Source: Trachythela sp. YZ-2020 (lineage: Eukaryota; Cnidaria; Anthozoa; Malacalcyonacea; Clavulariidae). From it: a stretch of DNA of 64,000 bases. The position numbers were made by a program, and so were the translations under genes. Below, in pieces: positions 36,801-45,847 of this stretch. Where the stretch lies: contig JADLSH010000355.1 of NCBI GenBank assembly GCA_016169945.1, forward strand, positions 3,591,501 through 3,655,500, read 5' to 3'. The first letter of the stretch is position 1; each line of letters opens with the position of its first letter. The notes under the pieces were generated by a model, which had not been told where the DNA came from, did no database searches, and saw only the letters and a program-made list of their open reading frames with translations.

Positions 36801-36887
36801 GGGCGGAGTAGTATTGACAGCTGTGCTGATGCCGTTGAACTTTGCAGTTTGAGAAAGAACTCGGCTGACCAAACCAGTTATTGTTGA
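25436..36887 (+). CDS. RTK-B: receptor tyrosine kinase with cysteine-rich N-terminal domain (14 exons)
   Basis: Fourteen exons (listed separately) join in phase to 733 codons. Order: signal peptide (1-24), a cysteine-rich N-terminal domain (about 25-178), a charged stalk (180-208), membrane helix (about 213-238), an Asn/Thr-rich juxtamembrane segment, kinase domain (about 325-620) and an acidic Ser/Glu-rich tail to 733. Kinase landmarks: GRGQFG loop, Lys381 in CAVK, helix-C Glu398, HRDLAARN with Asp487, DFG 505-507, [22 protein letters not shown] and CW...PEDRPQF. It should be an active membrane tyrosine kinase. The N-terminal domain shares its cysteine pattern with C1 and C2, tying the cluster together. 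It lies head-to-head with RTK-A, about 8.7 kb away. Orthology to a named vertebrate receptor cannot be judged; the ectodomain matches none that I recognise. Confidence 0.9.
25625..25860 (+). mobile_element. SINE family C copy
   Basis: tRNA-like head GGTTAGCGCGCTGCC and a body with TTGGTTGGTTCTCCCCTGTG and GTTTTCCTCCC. Lies in RTK-B intron 1. A head fragment repeats at 26630-26700. Confidence 0.65.
26274..26572 (+). CDS. RTK-B exon 2: N-terminal domain, first part
   Basis: Opens [16 protein letters not shown] and contains [21 protein letters not shown] and [11 protein letters not shown]. Several N-glycosylation sequons (NGT, NKT). Acceptor TATTCTAG, donor CAG|GTAGAA, phase 0. Confidence 0.85.
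27060..27262 (+). mobile_element. SINE family C body, uninterrupted
   Basis: Runs from TGACATGGTTAACTTTCCTG through GGGTTCTCTCCTGTGCTTCG to CACACCCAGTGTAATTGAC. It ends about 25 nt before the acceptor of RTK-B exon 3. Confidence 0.65.
27288..27450 (+). CDS. RTK-B exon 3: N-terminal domain, CC...CC...CG part
   Basis: [14 protein letters not shown], then [19 protein letters not shown] and NLTCG. The double-Cys, double-Cys, CysGly ending is also that of C1 and C2. Ends phase 1 at G|GTAAGT. Confidence 0.88.
27788..27877 (+). CDS. RTK-B exon 4: charged stalk
   Basis: About 30 residues rich in Lys and Glu ([16 protein letters not shown], then KENLENCEP), phase 1-1. Weaker than its neighbours because it has no domain signature, but both splice sites and the phase fit. 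Confidence 0.65.
27955..28150 (+). pseudogene. Possible degenerate Ig-like exon in RTK-B intron 4
   Basis: An open plus-strand frame reads [20 protein letters not shown] then [15 protein letters not shown], the NGSYxC ending resembling the last strand of Ig-like domains. Splice phases do not fit the flanking exons. A diverged, stop-containing relative lies at about 31780-31915. Could be a relic ectodomain exon or chance. Confidence 0.3.
28285..28460 (+). CDS. RTK-B exon 5: transmembrane helix
   Basis: [16 protein letters not shown] and [12 protein letters not shown] form a membrane helix followed by the basic stop-transfer [11 protein letters not shown]. Acceptor TTTTCAG; donor AGG|GTATGA. 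Confidence 0.9.
28590..28945 (+). mobile_element. SINE family A tail plus a full copy
   Basis: A tail fragment (28590-28675) is followed by a copy (28712-28945) with GATTCAGTTCTTACAATACG, GCATGTGAGAAGA and a run of TTTAG units. Confidence 0.75.
29139..29490 (+). CDS. RTK-B exon 6: juxtamembrane and kinase N-lobe
   Basis: A Thr/Asn-rich low-complexity part is followed by [20 protein letters not shown] and CAVKMIR, the glycine loop and ATP lysine. Confidence 0.92.
29679..29792 (+). CDS. RTK-B exon 7: helix C
   Basis: [14 protein letters not shown] (helix-C Glu) and [15 protein letters not shown]. Acceptor CCATTCAG, donor A|GTACGT. Confidence 0.92.
30145..30830 (+). repeat. (TTG)n arrays punctuated by TGGTCGAT
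   Basis: Some two dozen blocks of variable (GTT)n, each ended by GTGGTCGATTG. Wholly inside RTK-B intron 7. All three plus-strand frames stay open and give meaningless Cys/Leu/Val proteins. Confidence 0.95.
31073..31251 (+). CDS. RTK-B exon 8: hinge and helix E
   Basis: [20 protein letters not shown] (hinge and helix D), a short insert, and [18 protein letters not shown]. Donor AAG|GTAGGA. Confidence 0.92.
31310..31560. repeat. Inverted pair of GAAACGTTGGTCG-type repeats
   Basis: Plus-strand copy at about 31316-31410 (GATGAAGATACTAGACACTA, then GCTGAAACGTTGGTCGTGAA) and a minus-strand relative at about 31470-31560, just past RTK-B exon 8. Related copies at 46290-46490 and 59800-59890. Confidence 0.55.
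32263..32302. repeat. Short perfect hairpin
   Basis: TTTTTTTGGATCGAA and its complement meet at GAAGTTCG; part of an uncharacterised insertion in RTK-B intron 9. Confidence 0.6.
32428..32550 (+). CDS. RTK-B exon 9: catalytic loop and DFG
   Basis: [17 protein letters not shown] and [19 protein letters not shown]; the activation segment has two tyrosines, unlike RTK-A. 41 whole codons. Confidence 0.94.
33819..33889 (+). CDS. RTK-B exon 10: P+1 loop
   Basis: [19 protein letters not shown] then KSD; donor AT|GTAAGT. Confidence 0.93.
34249..34289 (+). CDS. RTK-B exon 11: helix F (41 nt)
   Basis: [13 protein letters not shown]. Same length and phase as RTK-A exon 9. Confidence 0.92.
34425..34576. 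mobile_element. Diverged copy of the AACCAGGCTTTA element
   Basis: Shares CAGTGCCATTGTCTTAGATC and ACCAGGCTTTA words with the better-preserved element at 47186-47354; terminal repeats are eroded. Confidence 0.55.
35233..35335 (+). CDS. RTK-B exon 12: C-lobe (103 nt)
   Basis: [20 protein letters not shown] and [11 protein letters not shown]. Same length as RTK-A exon 10. Confidence 0.92.
36098..36197 (+). CDS. RTK-B exon 13: C-lobe end
   Basis: [18 protein letters not shown] then a helix-I region; donor ATG|GTTAGT. Confidence 0.92.
36570..36887 (+). CDS. RTK-B exon 14: cytoplasmic tail and stop
   Basis: Acidic, Ser-rich tail. A six-residue unit EASRVT is doubled near its start. It has little predicted structure and ends TSYC then TGA. 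Confidence 0.85.
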   Translation, partial: RRESEASRVTEASRVTEISDDLSVFDEDAQGSQELTQTPGKEPQVPLEDVRTSQKEDVEVNMAESDNPIMEIGIVNRGRSSIDSCADAVELCSLRKNSADQTSYC

Positions 36888-37975
36888 ATATTTATAATGA
36901 CAGCTAGGGCTGGTCCCATGCATAACTTGATAAACCGAAGATTGAAACCAATCAAGTCTAAGTTTGAACCGTTAAGACCGTTTTCCATTTCAAACTTATC
37001 ATAACGTACCGTAGCATTTTCTTTTGTGTAGAAGTCATTAGTTCTACCCGAGTGCCCAGGAAACAAAGAAATACGTTACGTTTCGCTAAGATACGGAGCA
37101 GTGGAAAACGACCTTTAATTAAGAACCGCTTTAGCCGCTTGATATTAAAACCACTGATATGAAAACTAGAATTTGATAGTGCACCTGTTATGCATAAATG
37201 AAGACAATGGCGGCCATACTGGTGTGCCCACCACAAATCTACTGTGGTATTGCTGACATGTTAGATGAGGTTCTTACAGTTTCTGGGGGTGGGAGAGAGA
37301 CGTATTGTTTGTCGAGAAGAAAACTGGTCATGGCAGTGCGTTTTTCTTAAATTTGAGACGAAACTATAATGAAGTCACACCAATATACCCTCAAGTCTCA
37401 TTATTCTCTAGTGGTTAAATGTTCTATAAAAACTCATTAGTAGAATCATATACTATATACTACTGCAAATGCTGATAATTTGATTTACTCGCTATCTAAT
37501 TCTAATTGTCGATAGATAGCGAAAGTGGCAAGCTAATCTCTCTCTTTTTTTTTTTTTTAACGAATTTATTTTTATGAAAAATGAAAAAAAAATGAAATAC
37601 TCTTGTTTTCTTTAAACAATTCATTAGATTATTCGCTCTTGTTATGAGATGATGATTCATTCGACTTCGCTTCTCATCAACTTCATCTCATCAACTTCAT
37701 CTCATAAGAAATCTAATTGTTAATTAAAAAGTGCTGGAAAAAATTCTGTCAAGCTACACAGCAAAAAAGCTTGCTCTCGAACAGTAAAACACAAATTTAA
37801 ATTAAACCAACACCTTTATTTTGAAACAATATTTTGACAGATTTGAAATATTTTATTTCTCATTATAAATATTCTGGCTTCAAAATTGCCTCATTGAATT
37901 CAAAAGGATGCTCAATCCAGTTCTAATTTTCAGATCAGAACATAAAACCTATAGTTGTTCCTTTAACTAATATTA

Positions 37976-38415
37976 CCCTATTCCCCCGCATATAAGCGCA
38001 TGCGTCTATAGGTCTCTATAGGCGGATATTTACGTTTTTTTCGAGAGAAATTCGCCGTTTAGAGGCCCATGCGCCTATAAAATTCTAGTATAGGCGCACC
38101 CTCGTTCTTCTCTAAAATAGGCCACTAATCATAGTTAACAAAGTTAGAAAGATAACAATAATTTCTATTTTAATAAATAATAGTATTATTAACGTATTAA
38201 ACGTATGGCAGTGATATTTTTATACTGGAAGGCAATGTTTGATGCCGTAAGAACATTATTTACTCATTAAAGTTATCCTTGTATACTTTTTTCGTTGTTT
38301 GGTGAATAATCACATACACTCAGATTTTGATAACTTAAACGCGCACGCGCGTATATATCCAGATATAAGCGCACGCGCCTATATCTGGGGGGCGCTTATA
38401 TGCGGGGGAATAGGG
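37976..38415. mobile_element. TA-flanked inverted-repeat element (MITE)
   Basis: Ends CCCTATTCCCCCGCATATAA and its complement, followed inward by GCGC, with TA on both outer sides. About 440 bp, no transposase. Confidence 0.8.
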
Positions 38416-38721
38416 TATATACTTTTAACAGCCCTTCCAAATAACATTCTATACACCTAACAAACCTAACATATAGGAGAATAAATTAAAGAAGTATGAT
38501 AAGTATTTGACTTTAAGGGTATAATAATATGATAAAAATCTATTTGAATATATTGTAATGTAGTTATATGCATGTATAATTTTTGGTTTAATAATTAAAT
38601 TATAGTTGTTTAAGAAAAATGGTGCAACACACCAGCAATTGTATATATATATGTTATCAATATTGTGATTAAATAATGATAAAATAATTTGCAATGTCAT
38701 GATCATAATGCATGTATACAC

Positions 38722-39122
38722 ACGCAAGTTGTGACAAACCTGCAGCAGCAGACTTATACCAATGCTGTTTCAACAATTTGTTATCAGGATGTGTCCGCAT
38801 TGCTTGTTTCCAGCTTGTTGACAAGTTGTCGACGACTAGCTTGTTGACTCAACCGACTTGTTACAAGTTGTTCCAACAACTTGTCATCGTCCTGCAATTC
38901 AACAACTTTTCAACTAGTTCTGAGTGACAACCTTGTAGTAACTTGACAAGATGACAATATTGTTACAACTTGTTGACAAGCTTGCTGCAAGTTTGATGCA
39001 AGTTTGATGCAAGTTTGATGCAAGTTTGATGCGAACACAACTTGTTGACAAGCTTGCTGCAAGTTTGATGCAAGTTTGATGCGAACACATCTTGTTGACA
39101 AGATGTGAGATTTGTACGTTTG
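38722..39122 (+). mobile_element. CTTGTTGACAAG-family element
   Basis: Begins CGCAAGTTGTGACAAACCTG and ends AAGATGTGAGATTTGTACG. It contains a local expansion of GATGCAAGTTT units. Confidence 0.7.
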
Positions 39123-39439
39123 TAGTTCAGTCGTGCATGTGTATGAGAGGAATACTTTCAGTTCGATATTCCAAACACGACATGTATAGATTTATCCCGG
39201 GTATTTCGCGGTTTCTTCCGCCAGTAACACAGGGCAAATATGGGATGGTTCTTACGCACTCAATTACGTCCTCGCGGAGAACAATTAATACATCACAAAT
39301 TCAAAGAGTAATACAGTATATAAATAAGATTTAGTTTAGTTAAGCTTTACATTTACTGGAAAAAAGTTGTTAAATTTTGACCCTGCAGGATCAAAATGAG
39401 ATAAACGGTTGCTTTAGCGACGAGTTGATTTTATGGACC

Positions 39440-40270
39440 TATCAAAACTGATGAAGAAAATGTATAGTCATAGGCAGAATTTAATCGGAGTTTTATTGAG
39501 GTGTACTTGGGGACTTGAATCCACTATTTCATCCTCCCAAAGTAAAACCCCTTATTGCTTTAAAAAATTATTCGTACCGAAGTCTTTGAATCATATCCTA
39601 ATTAAAATATAATTTGGTGTTTTCGCGGTGGCCTTAGTCAGAACTAATGTTGCCAACAACATTGTTATATCTGCCATATCTACACCACCCAGTTTTATTC
39701 TTGTCGTAAAATGATAGAATAAAGACCGTTTTATGTATAACGGAACTTCTCCTATTCGCCTCGTAAGGGTTTCAACCCATATATGTCGTGCAGTCAAATT
39801 CCTAGCCCTTTTGCTTGGCAATTCTATTAGGCGTGTAATATTATTGCGGAAGTTAATGGTCGCGACAATTTTTCTTATTCTCTATATTTTGCTGTTTTTT
39901 TAAACTACTGTTTTCGTTTGAAAACAGGGATTAAAGACAACATCGATAGATAGCTAGTCATTGCATTAAAAAGATTATAATTGTATAATAGATATGGAAC
40001 GAGTTATTTGATTTTGAATAAAGGGCTGTTGTATTTGGTGTTTTCGGGTTATAAAGTTGCTATGATGGCTGAACAATTAGGCTACAAAGAGCTTACGACT
40101 GAAAGACTTGGCAATTAGGGATAAAAATATACTGCTTAATCGCATTGTTCTGATTTCAATTGAGAGAGTTCGTCGAAAGATAAGTATCTGTAAGGTAAGG
40201 AAAGTACTGACATGGTTAACTTTAGCCTGGAATATCTAGAATACGTATATATACAGTACCAAGATGTAGT
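39440..40270 (+). promoter_or_regulatory. Duplicated block: putative promoter and 5' leader exon of C1
   Basis: A non-coding block that recurs, diverged, at 44590-45440. Shared stretches include ACGGAACTTCTC, ATTCGCCTCGTAAGGG and CCTAGCCCTTTTGCTTGGCA. Near its right end a donor-like TAAG|GTAAGG (GT at 40195) is also present in the second copy as TAAG|GTAGGA. With the acceptor just before the C1 ATG this suggests a non-coding first exon. Inference; no transcript seen. Confidence 0.45.
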
Positions 40271-40835
40271 GTAGTATATACTATACCTAGGAACTACAAT
40301 ACTTCGATACTTGTGTTATACGAAAGAGTCTTACGGACATCATTTAATTTTCTCACTCTCGGATAATTACTGGTTAGATAGACGTATAGTGAAACATATC
40401 TATTTACAAATCTTTCATACTATATCATGGCTGCACGATAATATTATTATTATATAATGCTTAGTGAAACCGACGAAAAGCTCCTACAGATAGATGCTGT
40501 GACATGATTTTAGTGTCAACTTAGTTGAGGGACCAGAAGAAATAGCTGTTGAATTTGTATATATCCAATACCTTAAGGTGGCATTGAACAATTTTTTGAA
40601 ATATGGAAAATTTTGTGAACAATTTCCTACTCTTAGAATGTTGCTCAACATAAGTCATACAATTTTGTGTTCTAACAAGTAACATGAAGTTCTTCGGTCC
40701 ATAAATAAAAAAATTTCCATGTTTCAAAAACTGTAGGGATGTAGCTACATTAAAACGAAACTTCTGACGCAAACTATTCTTGATAAAAGAACTTTTGATC
40801 GTTTTTCATTTTTCTTGCTACTTTCTATTTTCAGG

Positions 40836-40902
40836 ATGACTATTTTGATTGTGCCCCTACTCCTTGCAATAACAGTGACTACATTCATCGTAGCCCAAGA
40901 AG
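40836..40902 (+). CDS. C1 exon 1: signal peptide
   Basis: MTILIVPLLLAITVTTFIVA then QE; phase 1 at G|GTAGGG. The acceptor TTTTCAG ends one base before the ATG. Confidence 0.85.
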
Positions 40903-41620
40903 GTAGGGTGGTCAATTTTGATCATTGTATACATAGTTAGACATGCAGTTCAAAGATAAATGGCACAAGCAGCAAAATCTAACTGGGGAAATTAAATTAC
41001 CCAACATTGTATTATTTTTAGTTGAACCAGGATATTTTCCTGAACTAGAGTGTTTTTTAGAGTGCAGCTTCTAACTTAACTTTTATCTCTATTTTCTAGG
41101 AACGGTGCCAAAGGAAACATGCCAGTTTCTTATCTACGACTTAAAACATCGATTCCTAAATGATCCAAATATTGACACCAACACACTCAAACCAAGCAAT
41201 GAGACTTTAGAACGTTTAAAACAATTCATTACTTCAGAGGAACGTTGCTCATTTGCGACAGATGTAACGGTCTTCGAAGTCACGTATAAAAAAAGCCAGG
41301 AAGATGGTATACCCGCGTACACCGAAACGATAAAACTTCAAGTTTCAGCGAATACGAATATCACAAAGCCTGACGACAGAGTGGAGAAGCTGACAATTTG
41401 TTTGGATAACGTGATAAATACAGTTGGAGAAGACAGTGATTTTGAAAACTCACTACAGTTGAACGTGTCAGGAGAACTGAAAAGTGGAGATGTAAAGATT
41501 GTAACCGTAGGGCAAAAATCATGTTGTCATGTAACTTATGGATTTCCTGAGAGTGTAGACCAATGTTGTAGACCTGGTTTTATTGAAGATGGTGATAATT
41601 GTGGTCAGGACCTTTCTTAA
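40836..41620 (+). CDS. C1: signal peptide plus cysteine-rich domain, ends early (2 exons)
   Basis: Two exons, 195 codons: a signal peptide, then one domain, then the tail GQDLS and TAA. It is almost the same length, exon for exon, as the start of C2 (67 nt, then 504 nt to the matching junction), so the two are tandem duplicates. In C2 the domain exon ends at TGTG|GTAAGT; in C1 the same place reads TGTG|GTCAGG and the frame runs five codons on to a stop. As written, C1 would be a secreted single-domain protein, perhaps a soluble relative of the C2 receptor. Alternatively the weak donor may still splice, making C1 an alternative first cassette for the C2 modules. The frame is intact, so a dead gene is less likely. 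Confidence 0.75.
41100..41620 (+). CDS. C1 exon 2: eight-cysteine domain and stop
   Basis: KETCQFLIYDLKHRF opens the domain; ITSEERCSFATDVTVFEV, LTICLDNVINTVG, KSCCHVTYGFPESVDQCC and EDGDNCG carry the rest of the eight cysteines. Sequons NET, NIT and NVS. Confidence 0.85.
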
Positions 41621-42289
41621 AATATAAACTGGGGGGCCAAGGTTGCCCCATTCCTCATGTTGCCCAACAGTAAACTATTTTGGCTCCCCAGTGAAGGTCC
41701 CTTTTGTTCAAAATATAAGCATGTAAGGAAGGACATATTTCAGAAGAGTTTTACTATCCATTAACAGAAAAGATTTTCTTTTAAATTTTTAATGTTCTTA
41801 TCCAGGCTTATGTTTAAATAATAACGTAATAGATGATATAGTATAATTGTAAATATATTATCGATTTTGCGATTAAATCCTTTCTTTGTTGTCACAATCA
41901 TAACTATGACCATTATTGTATTGTTTCAACCATGCCTACTTATTGGTACCCTTACAAAATCATATTTTAGGTGCCTCAAGTTCTTATTGTATTTTTCAGG
42001 TAGTTTTACACAACAGTCAACCGCCGAATCTTTTCTAAGAGGTAGAATATTTTCGATTACATATTCGAATATATTTTGACAATTACTATTTATTGAAACG
42101 TCATTGTTGCCATAGCAACGGAAGTTATGGATGATTTTTGAAAAATTTCAAACTCTTTAGTTATTGTTTTATACAAGTCAGACTCTTTTTTTCAAGAAAT
42201 AATAGTTGTCCAAAAATTCGGATCTATATCAGAAATCGTCCATTTTTTAGAAAACTGTAGGAGCCACCTTAAATGACCGGGTAGAAATG

Positions 42290-43030
42290 TTGGTGGTACA
42301 GTCTTAGTGCATGCAGCCTTTCACCTCTGCGACATGAATTCGATTTATGCTGTTGTCTGCATGTCTGCCAGTGAAACAGTGCTTCTCAAACTCATTAATA
42401 ATTCATGAGCAAAACACAAAAGGAAATCACCACCGTATCGTTGTCTTGATACCACGGTAATAAACACCCATAAATTAACTCAACTTTCGCGTTGAATTTC
42501 CCTTTAAATACTGGTTTGTTTGAGAAGCTATATAATACACGAGAAGGAGTTTATTATAGTGATTTAAAAACACCTCAAAGTATGTTAAAAACATACCTTG
42601 TTTTTCAACACACTTTTCGGTGTTTCAAATCACTATAATAAACTCCTTCTCGTGTATGATATATTACTTCATGCAGCTAAAATCTACCAAATACCACAGA
42701 TTTTCTCCGGATACGCCCTGCTTTCCTCAAATGCGAGAAAGGCAGGGAGAGCAGTTTAAAACTGACAAAGCTTTCCAGTGTAAATTAAGTATATTTTAGT
42801 TTAGGTTATTTCTTTTCGTAACACTGAACCAATGATCGAGGGATGGCTTTTATTGGACCTCTAGGGAGAACAGTTTATAACTGACAAAAATTTCCAGTAT
42901 AAACAAAGTATATTTTAGTTTAGGTTACTTCTTGTACTAACACTGAATCAATAAGAAATGGCTCTTACTGGATCTTTAGGGAGAGCAGTTTAAAACTGAC
43001 AGCGGCCGCTTTCCAGTATAAATTAAGTAT
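42290..43030 (+). mobile_element. SINE family A, split and with a multiplied tail
   Basis: Head at 42290-42385, a foldback insertion (palindrome GAGAAGGAGTTTATTATAGT at 42550 and 42630), then the body and three tandem tail units of about 120 bp, each with GGGAGA(A/G)CAGTTTA and TTTCCAGT(A/G)TAAA. Confidence 0.6.
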
Positions 43031-43486
43031 ACTGTAGTTGAGTTCAGGGTACTTCTTGTCGTAACATTGAATCAATGAGAGATTGCTCTTACTGGACCTT
43101 TAGGGAGAACAATCTGAACTGATAGACGGTAAAGTGAGCAGGCCGCAATAAATGTTGATGACTAAGGGCGGCAATCCTGGGGGGTGGGGTGGGGGGACGA
43201 ATTCCCCCACTTTTTGAACAGCGGGGGATCAATATGTAATTATCTCCCCCCCCCCACTCTTGCTTATACGACATGTTCTCATCATCAGAATTCTGTACAG
43301 TCTTTCTCCAAAGTGCATGAAATGGCGTTTCAGAGACTCTAGATTTCAAAGTGCATGGGACTTCAATAGACAATTTTGGCTTTGGCCGGTCCCTTTACTG
43401 CCCTTTACGCCCTTTCGTCGGGCAAAACATACCTACACCCCTAACGCTTAGACCCAAGTTACGCTTCCTTCTGGAGATGTCTATAA

Positions 43487-43870
43487 ATGATGTGGAAATG
43501 CCCTGAAAACATTAAATGTGTTACACATAGAATAGGGATATCTTTATTCTATGGTGTTATATGCCTTCAGAACTATCAGCAGGCTCCACCCCTCCCCCAC
43601 CTTTTGAGATGGATTTTCACCCTTGTTGATGACCAATCATTTGAGTCGGTATCCCAGGCCAAGATTTTGAGAGTCACTTTTACGAAAGATCTAAGACGGA
43701 ACATTAATATTGAAGATATTACTCAAAAAGCATGTTACATTTTATTGTTCCTATATTAGATCTGTGTTAGAATACTCTTGCCAAGTATTCGAGTGTGCCT
43801 AAATACCGATTGGACGACATCGAACGCATTCAGCAAAGGAAAAAAACTTAACAATAACAATAATTCCAGC
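43487..43870 (+). mobile_element. LINE (non-LTR retrotransposon) reverse-transcriptase relic
   Basis: A broken frame reads VSQAKILRVTFTKDL then NINIEDITQKA, and after a frameshift YIRSVLEYSCQVFECA and DIERIQQRK. These match, in order, the conserved C-terminal end of non-LTR reverse transcriptases (AKLLGVT, YIRSVLEYACPVF, LERIQKRA). Dead: frameshifts and stops, no endonuclease seen. Confidence 0.65.
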
Positions 43871-44079
43871 ATCCGCGGAACCCCCTTCGCTTCGCCCCTG
43901 TTAATATAAAGCATCAGGGACCGGTTGTATAAAAGTCTTTACTACATTTTTAGTATACCAGTATTGCAGTTCAATTGAAGTTAACTCTAAAATCCCCAAT
44001 TTCGCAACAACTATAGTTAACTGAAACTTCTTTTTTATACAACCGGCTCCAGCATGTATATAATGCTCAGGAACTGGAC

Positions 44080-44215
44080 TCTGTAGCTCAGTTAGTTTGA
44101 GCGCTGCACGTGAATCGCAGGGCCGCAGGTTCGATTCCTGCCAGAGGGCCTAAGGTTGCATTTTTCGCAACTGCTCCTGGCTAGGTCTAAAATGTATATA
44201 AATTTTCGTTCGTAT
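44080..44215 (+). mobile_element. SINE family B copy (tRNA-derived)
   Basis: GGACTCTGTAGCTCAGTTAG and GGTTCGATTCCTGCC are clear A- and B-box motifs at tRNA spacing, followed by a body ending AGGTCTAAAATGTATATA. The same body follows the copy at 6762-6862, so it is a SINE and not a tRNA gene. Confidence 0.75.
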
Positions 44216-44242
44216 ATACCATAGGTAGAATCAATGATGGGT

Positions 44243-44506
44243 ATACACACCTAAAAATCTCACATCTTGTCAACAACATGTGTTCGTAACAGACTTGCAA
44301 GCAGCAAGCTTGTCAACAAGTTGTAACAAATGTTGTCATTTTATCAAGTTGCTACAAGCTGTTGAATTGCAGGACGATAACAACTGAGTTGTTGAAACAA
44401 GTCTGTTGAGTTAACAACCTTGTCAAGCTTGGAACAAGTTGTTGAAACATCATTGATACAAGTCTGCTGTAGGTTTGTTACAACTTGCGCGTTTTTACAT
44501 GTTTAG
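44243..44506 (-). mobile_element. CTTGTTGACAAG-family element, reversed
   Basis: Starts AAAAATCTCACATCTTGTCA and ends GTTTGTTACAACTTGCGCG, the reverse of the copies at 12195, 38722 and 54357. Confidence 0.7.
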
Positions 44507-44589
44507 AATTTAATGAGAGTTTATTCGATATGTACGCGATTGAAAATGACTGCCTAGCCCTACACACTCTGAATTTAGATATCTTCCGG

Positions 44590-45440
44590 CAGAATATTTG
44601 TTTAAAAATACCTACAGTCATTTTGAATCCAATATTTCACCTCCCCAAATAAAACCCTTTCAAAAATCCTTCATAACCTAAGCCTTTGAATTATATCCCA
44701 ATTAAAACCATTACACGACACTTAATTATGTAAATTCATAAATTTTCTACAGAATGTGTAAAATTACCATACAATATTTAGAATAATTACATTCTTCCCG
44801 GACTGCCGGCTATTTGCGTAGTGTGACATAGTAAATTCTGTTAGTACGTGTTTTCAAAAGCTTCGCGGTGGCTGCTTTTAGTCGGCGTAAAACTAATATG
44901 TTGCCAACAACATGCTTTGGTCTACGCTGATACGTCTCCGTATTATTTTAATCGTAAAATTCTGGAATAAAGAGCTTCTTATGTATAACGGAACTTCTCT
45001 TATTCGCCTCGTAAGGGCTTTAGCCCATATATGTCGTATGAGCAAATGCCTAGCCCTTTTGCTTGGCAACTCTTTCAGCTGTGTAGTATATTGCGGAAGT
45101 TAAGGCTCTAGAAGCAAAGCTTTTTGTTATTGTCTTTATTTTGCTGTCTTTTCAAACTATCGTTTGAAAACAGGGACTTACTAAAACATGGATAGATAGC
45201 CATTTAATGGAGTAAAAGATTATAGTGGATGTGGAATGAGTTATTTGGATGAAGGGGAGCTATTTGGACAGTGTTTTTTTCTGGAATATAAAGTTGTTAT
45301 GATGGTTGAATTATTACAAAGAACTTGAAAGGAAAACCGTATATGCCTTGTTTGGTGTGAATTCGTTGAAAGATAATTCTCTAAGGTAGGAAAAGTATTA
45401 AATCTACTTCTATAGGAGAATTTAGAATAAATCTACAGCG
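44590..45440 (+). promoter_or_regulatory. Duplicated block: putative promoter and 5' leader exon of C2
   Basis: Second copy of 39440-40270 with the same order of conserved words, including GTATAACGGAACTTCTC and CCTAGCCCTTTTGCTTGGCA. Donor-like TAAG|GTAGGA at 45386. It lies about 7 kb before the C2 ATG, the distance being filled by later repeats. Confidence 0.4.
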
Positions 45441-45518
45441 CTAAATTATAGTACAAAACTGGCCATAGTGATCTCTGACCACTTCGATTTCTTACATCAA
45501 GAAAGAGTCTTTAAACTA

Positions 45519-45519
45519 G

Positions 45520-45609
<90 letters not shown>
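45519..45609. repeat. (AT)n microsatellite
   Basis: Pure AT dinucleotide run of about 90 bp. A shorter one at 45776-45796 abuts the hammerhead repeat. Confidence 0.95.
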
Positions 45610-45613
<4 letters not shown>

Positions 45614-45803
45614 TATGTTTATACAGATATTCCCTTCACCTAAGTTATTGGTGAATTTCAGTATATATAAGTCTTACAGGGTGGCAGATGGTGGTTAACT
45701 TCAGAAATGTTGAGATTTATAGGAGCAAGAAAATTAGCTTCCCGTCTCATTTATTGGCCATCAACTAGAAGACTACTATATATATATATATATATAGTCA
45801 AAT

Positions 45804-45847
45804 CTGCAGACATGCATGTTTCGCCGTTCAACGGCTCGTCAGTGCAG
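45804..45847 (-). ncRNA. Hammerhead ribozyme, solo copy
   Basis: Read on the minus strand: CTGCA (stem I), CTGACGA (core), GCCG-TTGAA-CGGC (stem II), GAA (core), ACA-TGCA-TGT (3-bp stem III), C17 at the GTC cleavage triplet, TGCAG (stem I). Every invariant hammerhead core base is present. The surrounding repeat breaks off near 45905, where a different repeat (also at 23560-23690) begins, so this copy is chimeric. Confidence 0.85.

Larger units (their letters stand above)
36888..40835. other. Intergenic region between RTK-B and C1
   Basis: No exon recognised. It holds a TA-flanked element (37976-38415), a CTTGTTGACAAG element (38722-39122), a SINE A remnant (about 39190-39345, ending in TTTAG) and the duplicated block 39440-40270. 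Confidence 0.6.

Noticed and set aside
39591..39821. 76-codon minus-strand frame, partly conserved at 44880-45100
   Set aside because: The two copies differ mainly at first and second codon positions and one is frameshifted, so the block is conserved as DNA rather than protein.
41134..41322. Minus-strand frame over the C1 domain exon, with a similar one over C2 (53461-53649)
   Set aside because: Shadow frames of the two duplicated sense exons.
43089..43373. 94-codon minus-strand frame with proline-rich stretch
   Set aside because: Lies over homopolymer C/G tracts and next to SINE and LINE remnants; no domain and no partner exon.
44089..44160. Possible functional tRNA gene
   Set aside because: A and B boxes are present, but the same head is fused to the same non-tRNA body at 6762-6862, which marks a SINE.
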